Part shown: one piece after another, positions 61,778-64,000 of the stretch
Layout: each line of letters starts with the position of its first letter
Numbering within the stretch: the stretch's first letter is position 1
Assembly: GCF_000504165.1 (NCBI RefSeq)
Contig: NZ_AYSE01000013.1
Location: 22,245-86,244 of the forward strand
Source of the DNA: Bacillus sp. FJAT-14578
Lineage (GTDB): Bacteria > Bacillota > Bacilli > Bacillales > Bacillaceae_H
Length of the DNA: 64,000 nucleotides
Reading direction: 5' to 3'
Notes under the pieces: generated by a model
What the model saw: the letters and a program-made list of their open reading frames with translations, nothing else
What the model was told of the DNA's origin: nothing
The model's database searches: none
Translations under genes and position numbers: made by a program

Positions 61778-62855
61778 GAAGTAAAAGAGCAATATAAAGC
61801 TTAACGGAGCCATGATAATCTCTCGGGTTTACTTTTGTTTTTTCCGCGATTTTTTCAAGACGATATTGCAAAGTGTTTTTATGGATAAACAACTCCGCAG
61901 CTGTCTTTTTTAGAGAAAGATTATTTTTATAGTATGTATGCAGAAGTGTTATTTCTTCTTCTGAGAGCTCACCGATTAGTTTCACAACATAATCATTTCG
62001 TGTATGCAGGTTAATACTTTCCATAATCATTTCTAAGTCAAGGTTTGCATACTCACATATAAATGCTTGTTTTGAAAGAGCATATTTCAAGGCAAGCTTT
62101 GCATGTTTATAGGACGCTGCAAGTTCTTCCAAAGCGCCGGTACTGCCTATTCCAATCGAACAACTTATACTCAGGGAATGGAAATAAGTATCTAACGCTT
62201 TTATCACGTTTTTATATTGTGATTGATTGACAATGATGGCATATTGGTTTGGGAATAAATAAGTAAAGAGTTTAATTCCTTGTTTCAGTAACATATCATG
62301 CATATGAACAGGAAGAGTAGAGGGATTATTCAGCCCGTTTATATGAATGATACTTACAAACGCGTTCTCTTCCAACTCATATTGAAGTTGATGCAGGTGC
62401 TCCTTCATGAAAGCATTCTCTTTTTCATTTTCAAAAATAAACATGCGCACAACAGAGGAGCGCAATTCATCCAAGGAATGAACTTTGCCAACTATCATTT
62501 GTTCTTTGATCAACACTTCTGTAATTTTTGTGAGTAAGAATCCCAACGATTTACATTCCTCAGGATCACCAGAGATGCCGATGATACCAAGCATCTGTTG
62601 ATTCATCATCACCGGATAGTTAATGCCTTTTTTCGCGCCTTTGAATGCGCCATTTTCGGAAACTTCCACTATACTTCTCTTTTCTTTCACTTGAAAGGCA
62701 GCTTCATGAAAAGAACCAATCCTATTTGAATCAGTACTCGCAATAATTTTCCCGTCTAATTGGATAAAGTTGATGTCTTTTCCAATCACTTCTTTTGCCG
62801 CATCTACGATCATTTGAGCTAACGAATGGTTAATCTCGAAATTTTCTTTCATCAT
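61767..62855 (-). CDS. CdaR-family (sugar diacid) transcription regulator
   Basis: A 362-residue activator of the CdaR type: an N-terminal sugar-diacid recognition domain (SLAQMIVDAAKEVIGKDINF, GAKKGINYPVMMNQQMLGII), a GGDEF-like middle and a C-terminal PucR-type HTH (SLKKTAAELFIHKNTLQYRL). It is expected to respond to glycerate and control the kinase downstream. ATG 62855 or the next codon at 62852 follows AAAGGAAACAAAAA. Confidence 0.9.
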   Translation of the reverse strand: MMKENFEINHSLAQMIVDAAKEVIGKDINFIQLDGKIIASTDSNRIGSFHEAAFQVKEKRSIVEVSENGAFKGAKKGINYPVMMNQQMLGIIGISGDPEECKSLGFLLTKITEVLIKEQMIVGKVHSLDELRSSVVRMFIFENEKENAFMKEHLHQLQYELEENAFVSIIHINGLNNPSTLPVHMHDMLLKQGIKLFTYLFPNQYAIIVNQSQYKNVIKALDTYFHSLSISCSIGIGSTGALEELAASYKHAKLALKYALSKQAFICEYANLDLEMIMESINLHTRNDYVVKLIGELSEEEITLLHTYYKNNLSLKKTAAELFIHKNTLQYRLEKIAEKTKVNPRDYHGSVKLYIALLLQTL

Positions 62856-63006
62856 TTTTTGTTTCCTTTGTTATGGAGTATGTCTTTTTATTTTATCAAT
62901 TATTGAGGAAGTCTTTTTCATCATAATCTAATCAACAGCTTTTGGTTATATGGTTATATAAAAAGTTAAGACTTGTCGGAATGATTGACGATAAAATAAA
63001 GAACAC

Positions 63007-63040
63007 AAAAAGACACATTGACTGTTCAATGCGCCTTTTT
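63007..63040 (-). terminator. Terminator of the second tRNA array
   Basis: On the minus strand AAAAAGGCGCATTGA pairs with TCAATGTGTCTTTTT (a few mismatches). It resembles the terminator at 56952 in stem sequence. Confidence 0.75.
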
Positions 63041-63064
63041 TATATTTTAAACGAATATGTATAA

Positions 63065-63138
<74 letters not shown>

Positions 63139-63152
63139 CTGTTTGCTTTTGG

Positions 63153-63223
63153 AGCGGGTGATGAGAATCGAACTCACGACATCAGCTTGGAAGGCTGAGG
63201 TTTTACCATTAAACTACACCCGC
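63153..63223 (-). tRNA. tRNA-Gly (anticodon TCC), second copy
   Basis: Same sequence as the copy at 57037; anticodon loop CTTCCAA. Confidence 0.95.
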
Positions 63224-63261
63224 ATTTTACCGTTACTATGTACATTATATCTTTTTATAAG

Positions 63262-63337
<76 letters not shown>

Positions 63338-63344
63338 AATGTTA

Positions 63345-63470
63345 GTTGTCTAGCTGCGAAAGCCAAACCGTACGGCTGTTTCACTTCTTCCTGCGGAGTC
63401 AAAAAGCGACTCCTTCTCAGAAGCTCCAACATCCTATCGGTTTAAGCGGGCTTTCTCCGCTTTTCTTATA
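63345..63470. repeat. Degraded copy of the TTGTCTAGCTGC-type Bacillaceae repeat
   Basis: TTGTCTAGCTGCGAAAGCC, GGAGTCAAAAAGCGACTCC and CTTTCTCCGCTTTTCTTATA resemble the repeat at 50945. It is inserted inside the tRNA array between tRNA-Ala and tRNA-Thr, where spacers are otherwise short. Confidence 0.5.
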
Positions 63471-63471
63471 A

Positions 63472-63547
63472 TGGTGGAGCCTAGCGGGATCGAACCGCTG
63501 ACCTCCTGCGTGCAAGGCAGGCGCTCTCCCAGCTGAGCTAAGGCCCC
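63472..63547 (-). tRNA. tRNA-Ala (anticodon TGC)
   Basis: Anticodon loop CTTGCAC, acceptor GGGGCCT/AGGCTCC with one mismatch, CCA encoded. Confidence 0.94.
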
Positions 63548-63567
63548 ATTGTTCTATCAAAATATTC

Positions 63568-63644
63568 TGGTCGGGAAGACAGGATTCGAACCTGCGACCC
63601 CTTGGTCCCAAACCAAGTGCTCTACCAAGCTGAGCTACTCCCCG
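63568..63644 (-). tRNA. tRNA-Pro (anticodon TGG)
   Basis: Anticodon loop TTTGGGA, acceptor CGGGGAG/CTTCCCG, CCA encoded. Confidence 0.95.
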
Positions 63645-63735
63645 CTATTATCGAGCTGTAACTTCGAAGCATAAAACATTATATTTTTAGTCTATTGAAT
63701 TCTAGATAGAGCAATTTCTTTAATTTTCTATAATA

Positions 63736-63812
<77 letters not shown>

Positions 63813-63847
63813 ATATTTAATATTGATGTATCTTGGTTTTTCTAAAG

Positions 63848-63936
63848 TGGTGCCGAGGACCGGAATCGAACCGGTACGGTAGTCACCTACCGCAGGATTT
63901 TAAGTCCTGTGCGTCTGCCAGTTCCGCCACCCCGGC
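63848..63936 (-). tRNA. tRNA-Leu (anticodon TAA)
   Basis: Class II tRNA with long variable arm, anticodon loop CTTAAAA, acceptor GCCGGGG/CCTCGGC, CCA encoded. Confidence 0.95.
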
Positions 63937-63958
63937 TAAGCTATTTAATTGGTAAAGA

Positions 63959-64000
63959 TGACCCGTACGGGATTCGAACCCGTGTTACCGCCGTGAAAGG
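63959..64000 (-). tRNA. tRNA-Glu (anticodon TTC), cut by the window edge
   Basis: The 3' 42 bases match the tRNA-Glu at 57827, including part of the anticodon loop. The 5' half lies beyond the window, and the array probably continues toward an rRNA operon. Confidence 0.85.

Overview
The window comes from a low-GC, Gram-positive, endospore-former-type genome of the family Bacillaceae (Bacillus in the broad sense). The clearest matches are to Bacillus proteins (TreP, NiaP, immune inhibitor A, MreBH, split GcvPA/GcvPB, IolB/C/D/E, IolS). Shine-Dalgarno sequences are strong (AAGGAGG type), SigA promoters are typical, and cre sites, a tandem glycine riboswitch and a 5S-tRNA operon all fit. Almost every gene lies on the minus strand; the plus-strand genes are mreBH, a small YolD-like gene, a thioredoxin-like gene, a DUF445 gene, a TrmB regulator and a flavin monooxygenase-like gene.

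Layout. 1-1.2 kb: truncated trehalose PTS permease with two TreR-type operators. 1.3-2.9 kb: a TnpB-only IS200/IS605-type element with its probable omega-RNA end. 3-4.2 kb: a quorum-sensing pair, a PlcR/NprR-like (RNPP) regulator and a small exported pro-peptide. 4.4-12 kb: small conserved protein, niacin transporter niaP, secreted M6 protease, NCS2 permease, small membrane protein, mreBH. 12-18.9 kb: class II aldolase, LacI regulator, Gfo/Idh remnant, ribose-type ABC importer and a divergent YolD-like gene. 19-30 kb: a glycine-utilisation cluster (glycine riboswitch, glyA, sdaAB, sdaAA, gcvT, gcvH, gcvPA, gcvPB, lipA, IscA-like, purU). 30-45 kb: a myo-inositol catabolic region (polyol MFS permease, Gfo/Idh, iolE, iolD, iolA, iolC, LacI repressor, iolB, iolG, tautomerase, iolS, MFS). 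45-57 kb: mixed housekeeping and accessory genes (flavodoxin-type reductase, DUF445, secreted 28-residue-repeat protein, Nudix, 2-hydroxyacid dehydrogenase, TrmB, fumC, flavin monooxygenase, two small proteins). 57-58 kb: a 5S rRNA-tRNA operon with no 16S or 23S. 58.4-62.9 kb: DinB-like, FusB-type EF-G-binding, CD3324-type, glycerate kinase and CdaR genes. 63-64 kb: a second tRNA array running off the window.

Two metabolic programmes stand out. In the first, a glycine-sensing leader controls a run of enzymes that can take two glycines to serine (GcvTHP plus GlyA) and on to pyruvate (SdaA), with the cofactor genes (LipA for lipoyl-GcvH, an A-type Fe-S protein) and a C1 outlet (PurU) alongside. 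In the second, near-identical operators built on AAGCGCTT lie just downstream of the -10 boxes of the ABC importer and iolC promoters and at iolG and iolD. This suggests that the two LacI-family repressors, whose helix-turn-helix regions are almost identical, run one inositol/polyol regulon spanning 12-42 kb.

Intergenic space holds several short dispersed repeats: a family of about 50 bp with an ACGGGCAGT core, two larger repeat types that I recognise from Bacillaceae, and unusually long perfect palindromes, often in pairs.
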